Below the pieces are notes generated by a model. That model searched no databases. It had not been told where the DNA came from and saw only the letters and a list, made by a program, of their open reading frames with translations. A DNA stretch of 64,000 nt from the NCBI RefSeq assembly GCF_032854445.1, contig NC_088306.1:17083764-17147763 (forward strand), in the 5' to 3' direction. The position numbers and the translations under genes are program-made. Shown here in pieces: positions 1-13,050 of this stretch. Numbering within the stretch: the stretch's first letter is position 1; each line of letters begins with the position of its first letter. This DNA is from Liolophura sinensis. Lineage: Eukaryota; Mollusca; Polyplacophora; Chitonida; Chitonidae.

Positions 1-1440
1 CAGTGAAAGCCCTGAGCTGGTGACAAATTAACAGGCAAACTAACTCGTGCACCAGCCATATGTATTGATGTGTATATGTATACATGGAGATGGGTTTTCA
101 CAGCTACTTTATATCCCGGGCCTTAGAATTTCTTGTTTACGTACCCATTTCAAACACATTTGCAAACAGGAATCCTTTAGTATAATGCGATCGTGTATTT
201 ATTTATTTATTATTCCTTCTGCGTGTGTCATACATGGACTTGTATACGACCCAAACAGGGTGTGGTACGTGGCTCGCTCACAGAGACTTTGGCCTCCACC
301 CATTACAGCTACTGAACTCCACGCTATCATAATTTAACCAGACATGATACTGTCACAAATTTGCCATTTAGATCCCTCTGTCATTAATCAATCAGTACTA
401 AGACAGAAAAAAAAGTAGACAGTAATTAGGGTGGGTATGGTAATTAAAACGAGAAGAAATTGGCAACACACCCATTAGACTGTGCTTTGTCTTTATTACT
501 GGCTTATTCAGTCTTACCCTTTACAATTTAGTTAGTTTATTTGATTTGGTGATTCACACAGTGAATTATTTCATTAATTGTCATGACTGGGGTAAGGATT
601 GTGGATGGGGGAAGGGGTAAGGATTGTGGATGGGGGAAATCTGGCCTAGAAAACCAGTTCGCACCTCACCAAGTACAGTACCCACTTCTAAAAAAATCAT
701 AGATGGATTCGAGCTCAAACAAACAGGCATGTAAACTCAGTGGTCAAACGTGAGCTGGGAGAACCCTTTGTTTATGGGGAAGAGTAGTTAAGGATGCATG
801 TTTATAAGTAGCTTCTGCACTTGTCACGTCACGGGTTCAAACCTGGCCTTTGACATTGTGGGTATTTATTGATTCCTCAGCTGTTTGACCTTAGCAGCAT
901 CAAGCAGTGAACATTGTGTGACCTTTCGGGTAATGTGTAACATTTGCTGAAGACCACATTTCTTGTATCTGTACCATATCTGATGGAGAGTCAGTTAGTA
1001 ATTACACAAAAGGCAAAGTTGAAGGCAACTTTAGATGTGAAGAATTTTATGTATTGAATGTAATTGCTTTAGTCCCCCCTGGATGTTCAGGACAGGAGCA
1101 GCTACCTTTTCAGCCTAGAGCCAACTTCAGTGACCCACATATCGCAAGACAAAGGGCAGAAGTCTAGCAGAGTTCAGTGTGACAGTCAGGAAGTGGCATA
1201 AATGCTAGTAATTATACACACAAGATTGGAACAGGACAACTTTGAAAGTCTATTTTTGTTCTGGTGTAAGCTGCACTTGTAGAACAGCTCAGGAAAGTTA
1301 AGGGCTACTTGCTGCTCTAAAATATCCACTGTAATTCTTCAAACACTTTTTTGCATGCTTGCAAGGTATTATATTCAAGTATATTTTGAAGGCATTATTA
1401 TGTGTAGACTGACAAACTTATTGGCCTGCTCTTTTTAGCC
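1..1440. other. Non-coding, no gene recognised
   Basis: AT-rich with short unsupported frames only. Probably DGK intron or upstream DNA. A fragment of a dispersed repeat lies at about 1316-1420. Confidence 0.5.
1316..1420 (+). repeat. Dispersed repeat X, copy 1 (partial)
   Basis: Shares CTGTAATTCTTCAA, GGTATT-ATTCAAG and TGTGTAGACTGA with the copy at 44690-44960. Confidence 0.6.
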
Positions 1441-1628
1441 GGGTCACTGTGGGTTCAAGTCCAGTTCATGCTGGCTTCCTCTCCGGCCGTAAGTGGGAAG
1501 TTCTGTCAGTAACCTGTGGATGGTTGTGGGTTTCCCCTGGGTTCTGTTCACCGTAATGCTGGTCGTCGTCGTATAAGTGAAATATTCTTGAGTAAGGCGT
1601 AAAACACCAAGCAAATAAATAAATAAAT
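1441..1628 (+). mobile_element. SINE type A, 5'-truncated
   Basis: Begins at the B-box-like GGGTTCAAGTCC, then the body with CTTCCTCTCCGGCCG and the tail ATATTCTTGAGTAAGGCG, ending in AAATAAATAAATAAAT. Confidence 0.85.
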
Positions 1629-1860
1629 CTTTTTAACCAATACACATGTAATAGGAGTAGACAGTCCATCTAATGAACAATATATATCCCTACTGTACTG
1701 AAGAAAAAAAAAGAGAGAGAGAAATGGAATTTATTCCTTTCAGCCATTAAAATCAGAAGTGTCCTTTATTTTTAGTGTTCTAAAAATTAGAAGAATTACA
1801 GCATGCACAATTATATTGTAGCCTATAGTGTCAGTTCATCCCAAACATGGCTGTTGTAAT

Positions 1861-2065
1861 TTTTCAATGTTTTCACATGTTTCCAGCATATTCTGAAGGC
1901 ATAATTCTGTGTAGAATGATAAACCTGTACTATTGGTGAAGCCTGAAATTGGCCAATCCAACCAATGTAGTTTTGTCTCCAAAATCAATTAAAGGTGCGC
2001 TTAAATTGCACAGAACGTTGCTCTTTCACGTGTGAAAAGGTTGAGGATTTAGGGTATAGTAGTAG
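1861..2065 (+). repeat. Dispersed repeat X, copy 2
   Basis: Matches 44750-44950 over CCAGCATATTCTGAAGGCAT, GTAGTTTTGTCTCCAAAAT and TTGCTCTTTCACGTGTGAAA. Confidence 0.65.
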
Positions 2066-2089
2066 CTGTTAAATGTCAAATAGATTATT

Positions 2090-2156
2090 CGTCGTCATAT
2101 GACTGAAAAATTGTTAAGTACGACGTTAAACCCGAAGCACTCACTCACTCAAATAG
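2090..2156 (+). mobile_element. SINE type B tail fragment
   Basis: Contains CGTCGTCATATGACTGAAAA and GTACGACGTTAAACCCGAAG and ends in CACTCACTC, the 3' tail of the full copy at 60411-60772. Confidence 0.75.
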
Positions 2157-2159
2157 ATT

Positions 2160-4256
2160 ATATAAATCTTATGTTGAAAATGTGCTGAGGACTTAATTTG
2201 TCCATTTTTTGTTTGACACTGACACTGATTTGAATACTGAATCGCCTGAAACAACCATCATTAAAAACTGCCATCATTTACTGCTTTTCTTTGCGCAACT
2301 GCATACGTTCTTTATGTACTTTCCTTAGTTCTCTGGTGGTTTGTGTTAAACGTCGTTTTGAGAATTGGCATTGTGATTTTATTGTTACACATGGTGGTTG
2401 ACGATAGAAGTTTCTGTTTCAGTGCGTAGATTGATTTCTTACTTCTCATCCATGGTTGTTGAAAGTTCAATGTTAAACCCCAGGCATATATACATACATG
2501 TACATATATACATTGTTGTTGTTGTCATGTCTCACACACAGATAATACCTAATTAAAAGAAAAAGTACTATATAAATGAAAACAAAAATGTACGAGATAG
2601 TACAAGATTTGAGGCTTACACTTGTGGGACTTCTCATTTAATATTGTGGCACTTGATGTTGTAATATGTATATGTATGTATAATTACATTGTAATTTACA
2701 TGCACATTCCTAATATATGAAGGTACCTGCATGTACCTTCATGTACATACATGTAAGCCTTATTCTCAGGGGTGACATCTGATACCTTGCATGAATTGTA
2801 AATTCCCTCCACCACCCACCCACCAGGCATAAATATGGATGTACAATTTACATGTCATTCAGTATCAGTGGTATATGGTTATATACACTTAGATACCTTT
2901 ATACACTTTACATAACAATAGGAAACAGATGTAGTGCCTGCCTGTCTGCCTGCCTGCCTGCCTGCCTGCCCCGGTCACTGTTGATAGGGTTTCTGCATGA
3001 TATACAATTTATGCCCATGTTTAAGTTCATTTTGGAGATACAACTATCTGGGTTTGATTGACCAGTTTCAGGAAGAAACCCCCCCAAAAAGTATGATTTT
3101 GTCAGTCTACATAAAATAAATACTTTGAGAATATGCCTAAATAATCACCTTGAAAACATATGAAAAAGATTGAAGAATTACAGTATATTGAATTTTCACT
3201 CGCAGTGCGTTCATGTGAACATTGGTATTAATTTGGTGTGAGGATGAAGGGTTTGGGTGCTTGCCATAGAGGCATTCCTGTCTCCCTGAAAACCAGTGGA
3301 CTACAGTTACGTGGTATACTATATCCTTCACATGCAATTCAACCCATTGTATGGGCATTGCTATAATTTAATGATGACTGTAATGATACAAAGGATAGGG
3401 ATAATAAGGAAGAGAATAGCTATTACATTAAGTATGCGGTTTATTTTCTAAGGGAGTACAGTTTGTACAAAAGCTTATCTTCTGTTTCTAATTTTGATGG
3501 AAATATTCCAGTCTAATTTCACTATGCCCCGAAGGCATGTAGCTGTAGCAACTGTGTGAAGACACGATTGTTCCTGATTTAATATTTGCCTGTGTAGTGT
3601 AACTACTGTCCGCCTTCCTGGATTGTCTTATATTAATTACATTTTCGTACATATAAAGTTTGTCATGCATTTGATCTTCATTCATGGCTGATTTTCATTT
3701 TCATGCTCATTTGCAGTTTTGCTTTGTCTTGATATTTGAGTAGGATGAACTTTGTCTTAGTCTCACTTTGTTCGTATATGCCATAATCTTATGAGGAAGA
3801 TGTATCGCAAACTAATATTGTGATACTGTTCAAATTTGGTATACACTTTCTTTTTTTCAAGTTTTACCGGATCTTTCAGATTGAGCAATTTCCCTTTTCT
3901 GTAGGTTTGAATACTATTACACTCTGGGCAGCTGTGACCAATAATCAGCATATGTGGATGTGTTTATAGAAATTGCCCATTACACAAGGACGCATGGGCT
4001 GGTGGGTTGGGAGCGGGGAGTGGTGGTGGGGGGTTAGGGGTGGGGTTTGTTGGGTTGTGAGGCTTAAACCACCATATGTGTTTTGTAAACAACTATATAA
4101 CATGGCTTTGATATTATCATCCAGCATGTCAACAGTAGATGTTTGTGTTATTGTGTGATGAAGCATTTATCACATTTACTATTCCAAGAGAGAGTAGTTC
4201 TCACGAATGGATTTGTTTTGATCATTGTTGTTTACCTCATTTTGGCTAAAGTGAAC
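2160..4256. other. Non-coding, simple repeats only
   Basis: Contains a hairpin at 2716-2742 (TGAAGGTAC arms) and a CCTG run at about 2937-2971. No gene seen. Confidence 0.5.
2937..2971. repeat. (CCTG)n microsatellite
   Basis: About eight tandem tetranucleotides with one interruption. Confidence 0.85.
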
Positions 4257-4448
4257 CTGGCCCATTCCACAAGGCCATTTCTGACATAAATCAAACCTTG
4301 AAATACGATCTTAACGCTTTTGTGGGGAAATTAAAATTCTATCCACCCAGTCAGTGTTATCTTAAGACAAATGTATCCAAATTTCAACTTTCAGTACCAA
4401 AAACTAAAAAAAAAATTTTTTTAAAATTTTTGTGTGGAATCGGCCCTA
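4257..4448. mobile_element. MITE-like element, family 2
   Basis: Ends are inverted: GGCCCATTCCACAA on the left, TGTGTGGAATCGGCCC on the right. The interior shares CAGTGTTATCTTAAGACAAA with 37089-37299. Confidence 0.6.
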
Positions 4449-5591
4449 GCTCTTTACCAGTGGCTAGTGGGGTCACCGGCTCTAATCCAGCTCTGGCTGC
4501 TTATTAGGCTATGGGTTTGTAAGTAGAGTTGCCATGTGTGTGTACCTACCAGTAGTTCTAATATGCATAGTACAGGCACTCCAGCCTCTTCCAACTGTAA
4601 CTCGAAGATCAAGAAAATAAATAAATTGTAAACTGTGAGCATGGCACTGCATACTAAGGATGTAATCTATACTTCTGCGTGCACTGTAATACTGCAGAAC
4701 TGGCATATAGCCACAATCAGTTTTTATACATCCATCTCTGAGGTTTACAGGCACACGTACATGTATGTGTTTTAAGCAGCTGTAATATTCAGCAATTATC
4801 TGTCTGAAAACTATGAGGAAATTAGCCCTGGTGTTGTCCTCTCAGCGGGTAGATGCACTCGTGAACCCCTTATACCTCCAACCTCTTGAACAGACCCATC
4901 AGAGAGCAGCAGGTCATCACAAACCTATCCAGACATGTTGGTTTACCTCATCACAGTTTGTTTGAACCACTGCTGACAGATAGGGCCTGTTGCTAATTGA
5001 GCACAGCAGTGTATATGCCCTACCGTTGACCTGGAGGTGTAGAGACACATACAGCCTATAGGGCTGGACGTGCACTTGCAGCTCTGTACCTGTGTGAAGG
5101 CCTTGACTTGTGATTGACAGTAAGGCGGGAGCCAGATGTACATATCTTGCCTTACAAAATGTGCATACATATACACTTCTTACATAATATATCAGCTTTA
5201 TTTTGTAGGAAAATTAAATTTTCGGCTGCAGTATATCACGTATAATTTCATGAACTTCTCGACAAAGTAATCGTCATACTGTACGAACTGTGTTGCAGAA
5301 GAGTGATCAGTTGAAGATAAATAATGTGTGGGTACGTGTGATTTACTATTCATTGCATAAAATTTCACATGATTTTTGTCACCAACCTAGTCCAACAGGA
5401 TGGTCAGTCGTTATAGTTGGGTGATTTATTTCGGTAGTCTTCTCAAATTATAATTTTTGTTACCTCAGTTCTATAGAGAATTGGCGCTGTTGTCTCCAGC
5501 CATACATATGTTATCAAAATCAAATCAACAGATTTGTGTAGGCTTATTATAAATTTTGTGAACGTATTTCTGCAAATGTGCTGCAGAGTCT

Positions 5592-5690
5592 TTGATTTAT
5601 TTATTTGATTGGTGTTTTATGACATACTCAAGAATATTTCACTAATATGAAGATGGCCAGTATTATGGTGGGAGGAAACCGAGCCAGAGT
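5592..5690 (-). mobile_element. SINE type A fragment, reverse
   Basis: TTTATTTATTTGATTGGTGT through CTCAAGAATATTTCAC and GGTGGGAGGAAACCG, the reverse complement of the 3' part. Confidence 0.8.
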
Positions 5691-6210
5691 CATTGAGTTT
5701 TGTTTGATGCAGCTTCTCAGAAAGTTTTACATGTATATTACACAATTTCTTCACTGAGTCACCCAAAATTCAGCTTTTGATAAACATACCGGTCTAAGAA
5801 AATACAGTTTTGAAATTACGTTCAGATTTACTGCCTGAGGTCACCAGCAGAACGACTGTGTAATTAAGGTAACCAGCAGGAGAGGCCTGAGAAGGTGTAG
5901 CTGATAGCCCTCCGTACAGCAGCTACCACAGGTGTAATAGTTACTGGCCTGTAAACCCAGATCTTCAGGTGTTTACATTCACTGTGATGATGTTATAACA
6001 TCTGGCCTGTTCCACAGTCATCAGTGCCCAGATACCTCCTCCACAAGTGTATGTTCTGCGGAAAGTGGCTGATGTTTGCAATGTTAACCTGTAGTTGATC
6101 TAACCGTAATGTCTCGAGAAAACTACATACCTCTCGGTATGTTGTTTCTCCCTGTAGTGATCAAATGATTTATTCATTTGTGTAGGATAAAATTACGGTA
6201 CATGTATAAG

Positions 6211-6320
6211 GCATAAGGGTTTCCCCAGGGCTCTGCCCGGTTTCCTCTCACCATAATGCTGGCAGCTGTCATATAGAAGTGAAATATTCTTGAGTAAGGT
6301 GTAAAGCACCAATCATATAA
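6211..6320 (+). mobile_element. SINE type A fragment
   Basis: 3' part only: CTCTGCCCGGTTTCCTCTCA, CCATAATGCTGG, AAATATTCTTGAGTAAGG. Confidence 0.8.
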
Positions 6321-6859
6321 AGTGTGAGGCAAATTGAAAACAAAAGTACCATTTACTTTGTGAAATCTTTCAGTCATCAACCCTAATAACCCTATCCTGT
6401 ACAACCGATTTGTACAATATATCTGTATTCACTATCCCAACAATGTCATAAACACAAGTCTTCATTACTAATGTACAATGCATTGACAAGTAGAATATGT
6501 GCTGAGATGTACATGTATCTTTGAACAAAAAGAAATAGAAAAAAAAAAAAAAAGAGATTCATTTACTATAATTGTATAGTATATCTATCATATAATTATT
6601 TCAGTTTTGTTATTATAAAAGGATGAGGTAGTTAGCTGATTTTATGTGTGGGAGTGAAGGATAGAAAGTAGACCACTTCTCCCCTGTGGCTCATATGTTA
6701 TCCCAGCTGGTGTCTGAGGTAACGTGCACACCACTGCTCTTATTAGCTCGTTCCGTGTTTAGACTCCACCTCTGTGCTGAGCTGAGCAATCTGAGGTGTC
6801 TCTGTAGTCATGAAATCCCTGTGCTGAGTGATATTATATAGTGTTATTGCTCAGGTGTT

Positions 6860-8480
6860 TCACGTGAATATATGTGGATGGTGAAGGGTGAAGATCAAAG
6901 CTGTCAGGTAAACTTCTCAGAAGATCATCAGTTTATAAATGGAGTAAGCTGATGTGTATATGGGGATGACGGGTGAATATCAAAGCTGTCAAGTAAACTT
7001 CTCAGATGATCATCAATGGAGTAAGCTGATGTGTATACGGGGATGACGGGTGAATATCAAAGGTATCAAGTAAACTTTTCAGATGTGTGATGTGATCATC
7101 AGTTTGTAAATGGAGTAAGGTGATGTGTATATGGGGATGACGGGTGAACATCAAAGCTATCAGGTAAACTTCTCAGATGTGTGATGTGATCATCAGTTTG
7201 TAAATGGAGTAAACTGATGTGTATATGGGGATGACGGGTGAAAATCAGAGCTATCAGGTAAACTTCTCAGGTGTGTGATGTGATCATCAGTTTGTAAATG
7301 AAGTAGGCTGATGTGTATATGGGGATGACGGGTGAAAATCAAAGCTATCAGGTAAACTTCTCAGATGTGTGATGTGATCATCAGTTTGTAAATGGAGTAA
7401 GCTGATGTGTATATGGGGATGACGGGTGAATATCAAAGCTATCAGGTAAACTTCTCAGATGATCATCAATGGAGTAAGCTGATGTGTATATGGGGATGAC
7501 GGGTCAATATCAAAGGTATCAAGTAAACTTCTCAGATGTGTGATGTGATCATCAGTTTATAAATGGAGTAAGCTGATGTGTATATGGGGATGACGGGTGA
7601 AAATCAAAGCGATCAGGTAAACTTCTCAGATGTGTGATGTGATCATCAGTCTGTAAATGGAGTAAGCTGATGTGTATATGGGGATGACGGGTGAAAATCA
7701 AAGCTATCAAGTAAACTTCTCAGATGTGTGATGTGATAATCAGTCTGTAAATGGAGTAAGCTGATGTGTATATGGGGATGACGGGTGAAAATCAAAGCTA
7801 TCAAGTAAACTTCTCAGATGTGTGATGTGATAATCAGTCTGTAAATGGAGTAAGCTGATGTGTATATGGGGATGACGGGTGAAAATCAAAGCTATCAAGT
7901 AAACTTCTCAGATGTGTGATGTGATCATCAGTTTGTAAATGGAGTAAGGTGATGTGTATATGGGGATGACGGGTGAATATCAAAGCTATCAGGTAAACTT
8001 CTCGGATGTGTGATGTGATCATTAGTTTGTAAATGGAGTAAGCTGATGTGTATATGGGGATGACGGGTGAAAATCAAAGCTATCAAGTAAACTTCTCAGA
8101 TGTGTGATGTGATCATCAGTTTGTAAATGGAGTAAGCTGATGTGTATATGGGGATGACGGGTGAAAATCAAAGCTATCAGGTAAACTTCTCGGATGTGTG
8201 ATGTGATAATCAGTCTGTAAATGGAGTAAGCTGATGTGTATATGGGGATGACGGGTGAAAATCAAAGCTATCAGGTAAACTTCTCGGATGTGTGATGTGA
8301 TAATCAGTCTGTAAATGGAGTAAGCTGATGTGTATATGGGGATGATGTGTGAAGATCAGAGCTGTCAGGTAAACTTCACAGGTGTGTGATGTGATCGTCA
8401 GTCTATGTATAGAGTAAGCTGATGCATATATATGGATGAATGGTGAAGATCAAAGCTGTCAGTTAAATGTCCTAGGTGTG
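6860..8480. repeat. Minisatellite, about 94-bp unit, about 18 copies
   Basis: Unit includes TATGGGGATGACGGGTGAAA, TCAGGTAAACTTCTCAGATG and GTGATGTGATCATCAGT. Some units lack about 24 bp. First and last units are degenerate. No exon is adjacent. Confidence 0.95.
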
Positions 8481-8583
8481 TGATTTGTCCATCATTCTGG
8501 ATACAGACATGTACATGTATAGGTCAGAGTGAGTTTACATCAAATTAGTCAAGATATTATTTTTAATGTCTTAAATGAAGGTG

Positions 8584-8738
8584 ATGCAGTGTGTAATACA
8601 CAGTGTATAACATGTAGTGTATAACACAGTGTATAACTTCCAGTGTAGAACACACAGTGTATAACTCACAGTGTATAACATGTAGTGTAGAACACACAGT
8701 GTATAACTCACAGTGTAGAACACACAGTGCATAACTTC
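8584..8738. repeat. Short-period tandem array
   Basis: Alternates GTGTATAACACAGT, GTGTAGAACACACA and CATGTAGTGTA. Shares GTGTATAACACAG with the array at 24236-24730. Confidence 0.85.
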
Positions 8739-9334
8739 ACTGTAATCTATTACAGATGTCAATGTGTTTGAGTCATGGACATTATAAGTCTTCTCACACT
8801 AAAACACCTTTCAGTTACATACAGATGCATGTAAATAGATCTGTGCGTGGATTGAATGATGTTAGAGGGTTTCTCCCTGTATCCAGGATATAGGTTTATA
8901 CTGATTAGGCTTCAAGTGTAATTACACACAGGTAGAATCAATACAGAATTGCTAATTAATGCACCTGCTTGAGTATCAAGATTTACTTGTGCATTTATAT
9001 ATGTGTATTACGTGCTGATATCCAGAGTTAATGTTCCAGTCATTCAGGTCACCAGTCTGAAAAAAATACTGTCCGATTTTGAAAAATTATGGGGGTTATC
9101 TATTCATAGAGAGTCAAAGTCCAGGTAAATATTTACTATGATTATTTCAGGCTTCTTTGGTGGAATGTCAGACTACAGCATATTCTCATAGATACTCTAC
9201 ATACCAGTTGTACATGCGTATGTGTATGGTGTACCAGTGTACATGATATTTTTGTGTGTTGTAATCTACACTTGTAGCTTATTGATGAACGGGTGTATGT
9301 ATTATTTAGCAATGTCTGTTTTTTCCTTGCACAT
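8739..9334. other. Non-coding, nothing recognised
   Basis: AT-rich unique sequence between the array and the SINE. Confidence 0.45.
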
Positions 9335-9580
9335 GGGGGCCTCCATGGCTTGGTTGGTTAGCGCACTAGAGCAGTGTAATGACTCAGGAGCCTCTCACCA
9401 GTGCAGTCACTGTGAGTTCAAGTTCCTCTCCGGCCATAAGTGGGAAGGTCTGTCAGCAACCTGTGTATGGTTGTGTGCTTCCCACTGGGCTCAGCCCACC
9501 ATAATGCTGACTGCCGTTGTATAAGTGAAATGTTCTTGAGTGCGGCGTAAAACACCAATCAAGTAATAAGTAAATAAATA
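9335..9580 (+). mobile_element. SINE type A, near full length
   Basis: tRNA-like head GGCTTGGTTGGTTAGCGCAC (A box) and TGTGAGTTCAAGTTCC (B box), body, and tail TTCTTGAGTGCGGCGTAAAA. Confidence 0.9.
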
Positions 9581-10800
9581 CTTGTACGTGTTCGAGTTTG
9601 CTAGAAATAATGTGCACATGTTGTAACACACTGCACCAAAACTGACTTACAGTTTTGCTATACTCATACATGTATATACCCAACCAACCGGCAGGTCTCT
9701 GTACAATATGTATATGTGTGAATGGTATGCTGGTGCAGTAATGGTTGTCGATTTAGTGATCAGTGAACATGCCCTATTTCTACTAAAATTTGGGACAACT
9801 GGTCTGCTCATTTTAGGCAATATATTTGTAATTCTAACAGGAATATTGAGTTTTTTTTTTCCTCACATGGTGAGACCATCTAATATCATTACTTTTCCAA
9901 AAGGCTTGTAAAGGAATGTAATATTCTACTTTCAACACTACTAATATCTGTCCAGAATAAGGGTAGTTTAGATATATATGAACGGATTAACTCCATTGAC
10001 TTAATTTATCTACACAATTATGCGGAAGCTGCTACAGAGAAGTGTACATAATGCTCATGATTGGAATCTCGGTTCACAAATTTGGGGTGTAACAACTGTG
10101 TGAATTCTGTTAAGCAAAGAGCTTAATCTAATCCTGTTAGTGAGATGTTTTCACTTCTGAATGAACGACTCATTCCAGCATTAGATTTTCCTTTGTTTCA
10201 CTGATAAATGCAGGGTTTTCATTTAGAATTGGAAGAGGAGGTCAGAGTTCAAAAGTAGATGGCTGAAATGAAAGTAATTAGGCCACATTTACTATTGGTT
10301 TAAATAGTAAGAATATTCAAAGTAGGCTGCTGCAGGGACGGCAGTAGACAGCTGTGTGCAGCCTGCTACAGGGACGGCATTAGACAGCTGTGTGCAGCCT
10401 GCTGCTTGACCCTTTTTGAACACCTTGTACAAGTATATTGACATCAGTAACAATATGCTTGTCTAGTGTCCTTGATCACTGCGTCCATAGTTAATGCGTC
10501 TTACCTGAACGACCTACACACATGTTTTAAGCCAACCTGATCAAATAATATTGATCTAACAAGGCCATATTAATTATTTATTAAGATGTATTCATGAGCA
10601 GCCCCAGGTTCTCTTCCCCTCCCCTCCCCTCCCCAAACCTCATCACAAACACATACACCTACACTCCTCTCCCTATTTGACTGCAGTAGCCCCAGGGTGC
10701 AGTTGTTACTACATCATTGAATGAATAGTAAACAGATGTTCATGTCATTCTTTCAACTAACGGCATGGATAAGTTACATGTACCCATTGTTTTACATGTA
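9581..10800. other. Non-coding; local duplicate and C-rich run
   Basis: Two adjacent copies of a block around CTGCAGGGACGGCAGTAGAC at 10328-10400, and a CCCCT run at 10614-10634. No gene seen. Confidence 0.5.
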
Positions 10801-10804
10801 CCTA

Positions 10805-11640
10805 GTGATAATGGTCTGTGTTGTGTTGATCTCTGATTTACCAGCAAGCCTGAGTAGGCCTATAAACAACCGTGTGTAGGAGCTGATGATCGCCTGTTTG
10901 TGTCAATCCCTGTGTTATGATTTACCAGCATGCCTAAGTAAGCCTGTATACAACCATGTGTAGGAGCCGATGATGGCCTGTTTTGTGTCAATCCCTGTGT
11001 TATGATTGGCCAGCAAACCTGAGTAGGCCTGTAAACAACGAGAGTAAGAGCTGATGATAGTCTGTGTTGTGTCAATCCTTGTGTTATGATTTACCAGCAA
11101 ACCAGAGTAGGTCTCTTAAACAACCAGTGTAGGAGCTGATGATGGTCTGCTTTGTGTCAATCCCTATGTTATGATTTACCGGCAAGCCTGAGTAGGTCTC
11201 TAAACAACCAGTGGAGTAGCTGATGATGGCCTGTGTTGTGTCAATCCCTGTGTTATGATTTGCCAGCAAACCTGAGTAGGCCTGTAAACAACGAGAGTAA
11301 GAGCTGATGATGGCCTGTGTTGTGTCAATCCCTGTGTTATGAATTACGTGCAAGACTGATTTGGCCTGTAAACAACTATGTGTAGGAGCCGATGATGGCC
11401 TGTGTTGTGTCAATCCCTGTGTTATGATTTACCATCAAACCTGAGTAGGCCTGTAAACAACGAGAGTAAGAGCTGATGATAGTCTGTGTAGTTTAAAGCC
11501 CTGTGTTATGATTTACCAGCAAGACTGATTTGGCCTGTAAAGAATGAGAGTAAGAGCTGATGATAGTCTGTGTAGTTTAAAGCCTTGTGTTATGATTTAC
11601 CAGTATTCCTGAGTATTCCTGTGAACCACCAGTGTGGGAG
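10805..11640. repeat. Minisatellite, about 85-bp unit, about 10 copies
   Basis: Unit contains GTTATGATTTACCAGCAAG, CCTGAGTAGGCCTGTAAACA and GGAGCTGATGATGGCCTGTG. Unit ends vary most. Confidence 0.95.
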
Positions 11641-11769
11641 TTACTGTAGCAGTAACTGATGGATATCTGGGCATTGCTGCTCCTGACATAGATGCAATGT
11701 TGCTGAAGTTGTGTTAGGTCGCAATCAAACATTTCTCATGTAACCAGATGAGACTGGGACTTTAGTTGA

Positions 11770-11905
11770 ATGCAGTACTGAATAATAACTGAAGGCATTA
11801 CTGTCAGCTGAATGCATTACTGTTCAATAACTGAATGCATTACTGTTTCATAGCCGATTGCATTATACTGTCAGGTGAATACATTACTGTTGGCTGAACG
11901 CATCA
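11770..11905. repeat. Degenerate array around TGAATGCATTACTGT
   Basis: Five or six imperfect copies of GAATGCATTACTGT with spacers. Confidence 0.65.
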
Positions 11906-13050
11906 CTAGTAGCCTGCTGGTATTTCGAGGCCCCTTGTATTATCTGTTATGAGCATCCCCAGAACTTACATGAAGACTTCCTGCTTGTATAGTATGAACA
12001 TGTTACAGATGTTGGGTTATTATAACATGGTAAGATCATGACATTCCTGTAAGTATATACCATGCCAGAGCATCAGCCACCGTCGGCTGTTCCAGCAAAC
12101 ACCCTCGGTAATTACCATGGTTCAGAAGAGCTAAGGGAAAAAATAAATCATTTATGATATATGTTCCTAGCTTTTATGCTTAGTGATATAAACCATTACT
12201 TTGAAATCCAAATTTCATGAAAAATTCTGAATGTCAACCATAACTTTGACTGTAATCAGAAAAAAGTACATGATCACGCCTGTACCTATCTTAGTCCCCC
12301 ACCCATTGCTCTACATATGGATCCAGTTGTCCATTAAACTGAGCTGGTAATTCAGACAGTCCAGTATGTAGGTCACACTGGTCAGGCTGTAGTAGAAATA
12401 CAGGCAGTACTTGAGTTGGTTTGTGGGGTGGGGTGACAAAGGTACATTGCCCTCAACTCTTGCTATTTGTGGGGCTTTGGTGACAACAAAATGTCCACAT
12501 GTACGATACATGTGGATATTTGTGCATTCAGAAGATGACTTTTCTTCCACCAGCACTGCGTGCATATCTGTAAATTACAAGTGGGAAAGTTTGTAACTTG
12601 TCAAAATGCGCTGGTTTAACCACCCTAGGCACCTCGGTTACATGCAACAGTGTCTGCAGTGAAAGATTCTTGAGTATGCGTGGTTTATTTTACTAGTTTT
12701 AACCAGTTTCAGTTTGTTTTGATGAAGCTATAATGTGACCTATCTAAGTTTGATTACCTGCAGAGAGGAAAACAGCTTCTTGAGAGACAAACATGTTAAT
12801 TACTTCAGGTAAATACTTGTCAGGTGTGAATTTCAAACATCTGTATGGTCACAGGTGTATATACATGTAGGATGAGTACTTTTTATTTGTTACATATGTA
12901 TCTCTTGACAGTTGGCTGTATACAATGTGCTGAAGTGTCAATCAAAGCGGTTGCTTTGTAATGGTATATCTAGAACAGGTAAAGCATACCTGAACAGGTG
13001 AGCTGTGGTTCACTGGTATTAAAGACTTAGGCAATTGATCAGCTTACACA
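11906..13050. other. Non-coding, no exon recognised
   Basis: An open block at about 12764-12811 is flanked by CTGCAG and CAG|GTAAAT, but it does not match the PH domain, so it is not called. Confidence 0.4.

Larger units (their letters stand above)
4449..6860. other. Non-coding with two SINE fragments
   Basis: No coding exon recognised. Two type A SINE fragments are listed separately; the rest is unique AT-rich sequence. Confidence 0.5.

Noticed and set aside
12764..12811. Possible DGK PH exon between CTGCAG and CAG|GTAAAT
   Set aside because: The reading EENSFLRDKHVNYF does not match the PH domain part expected before VITPF.
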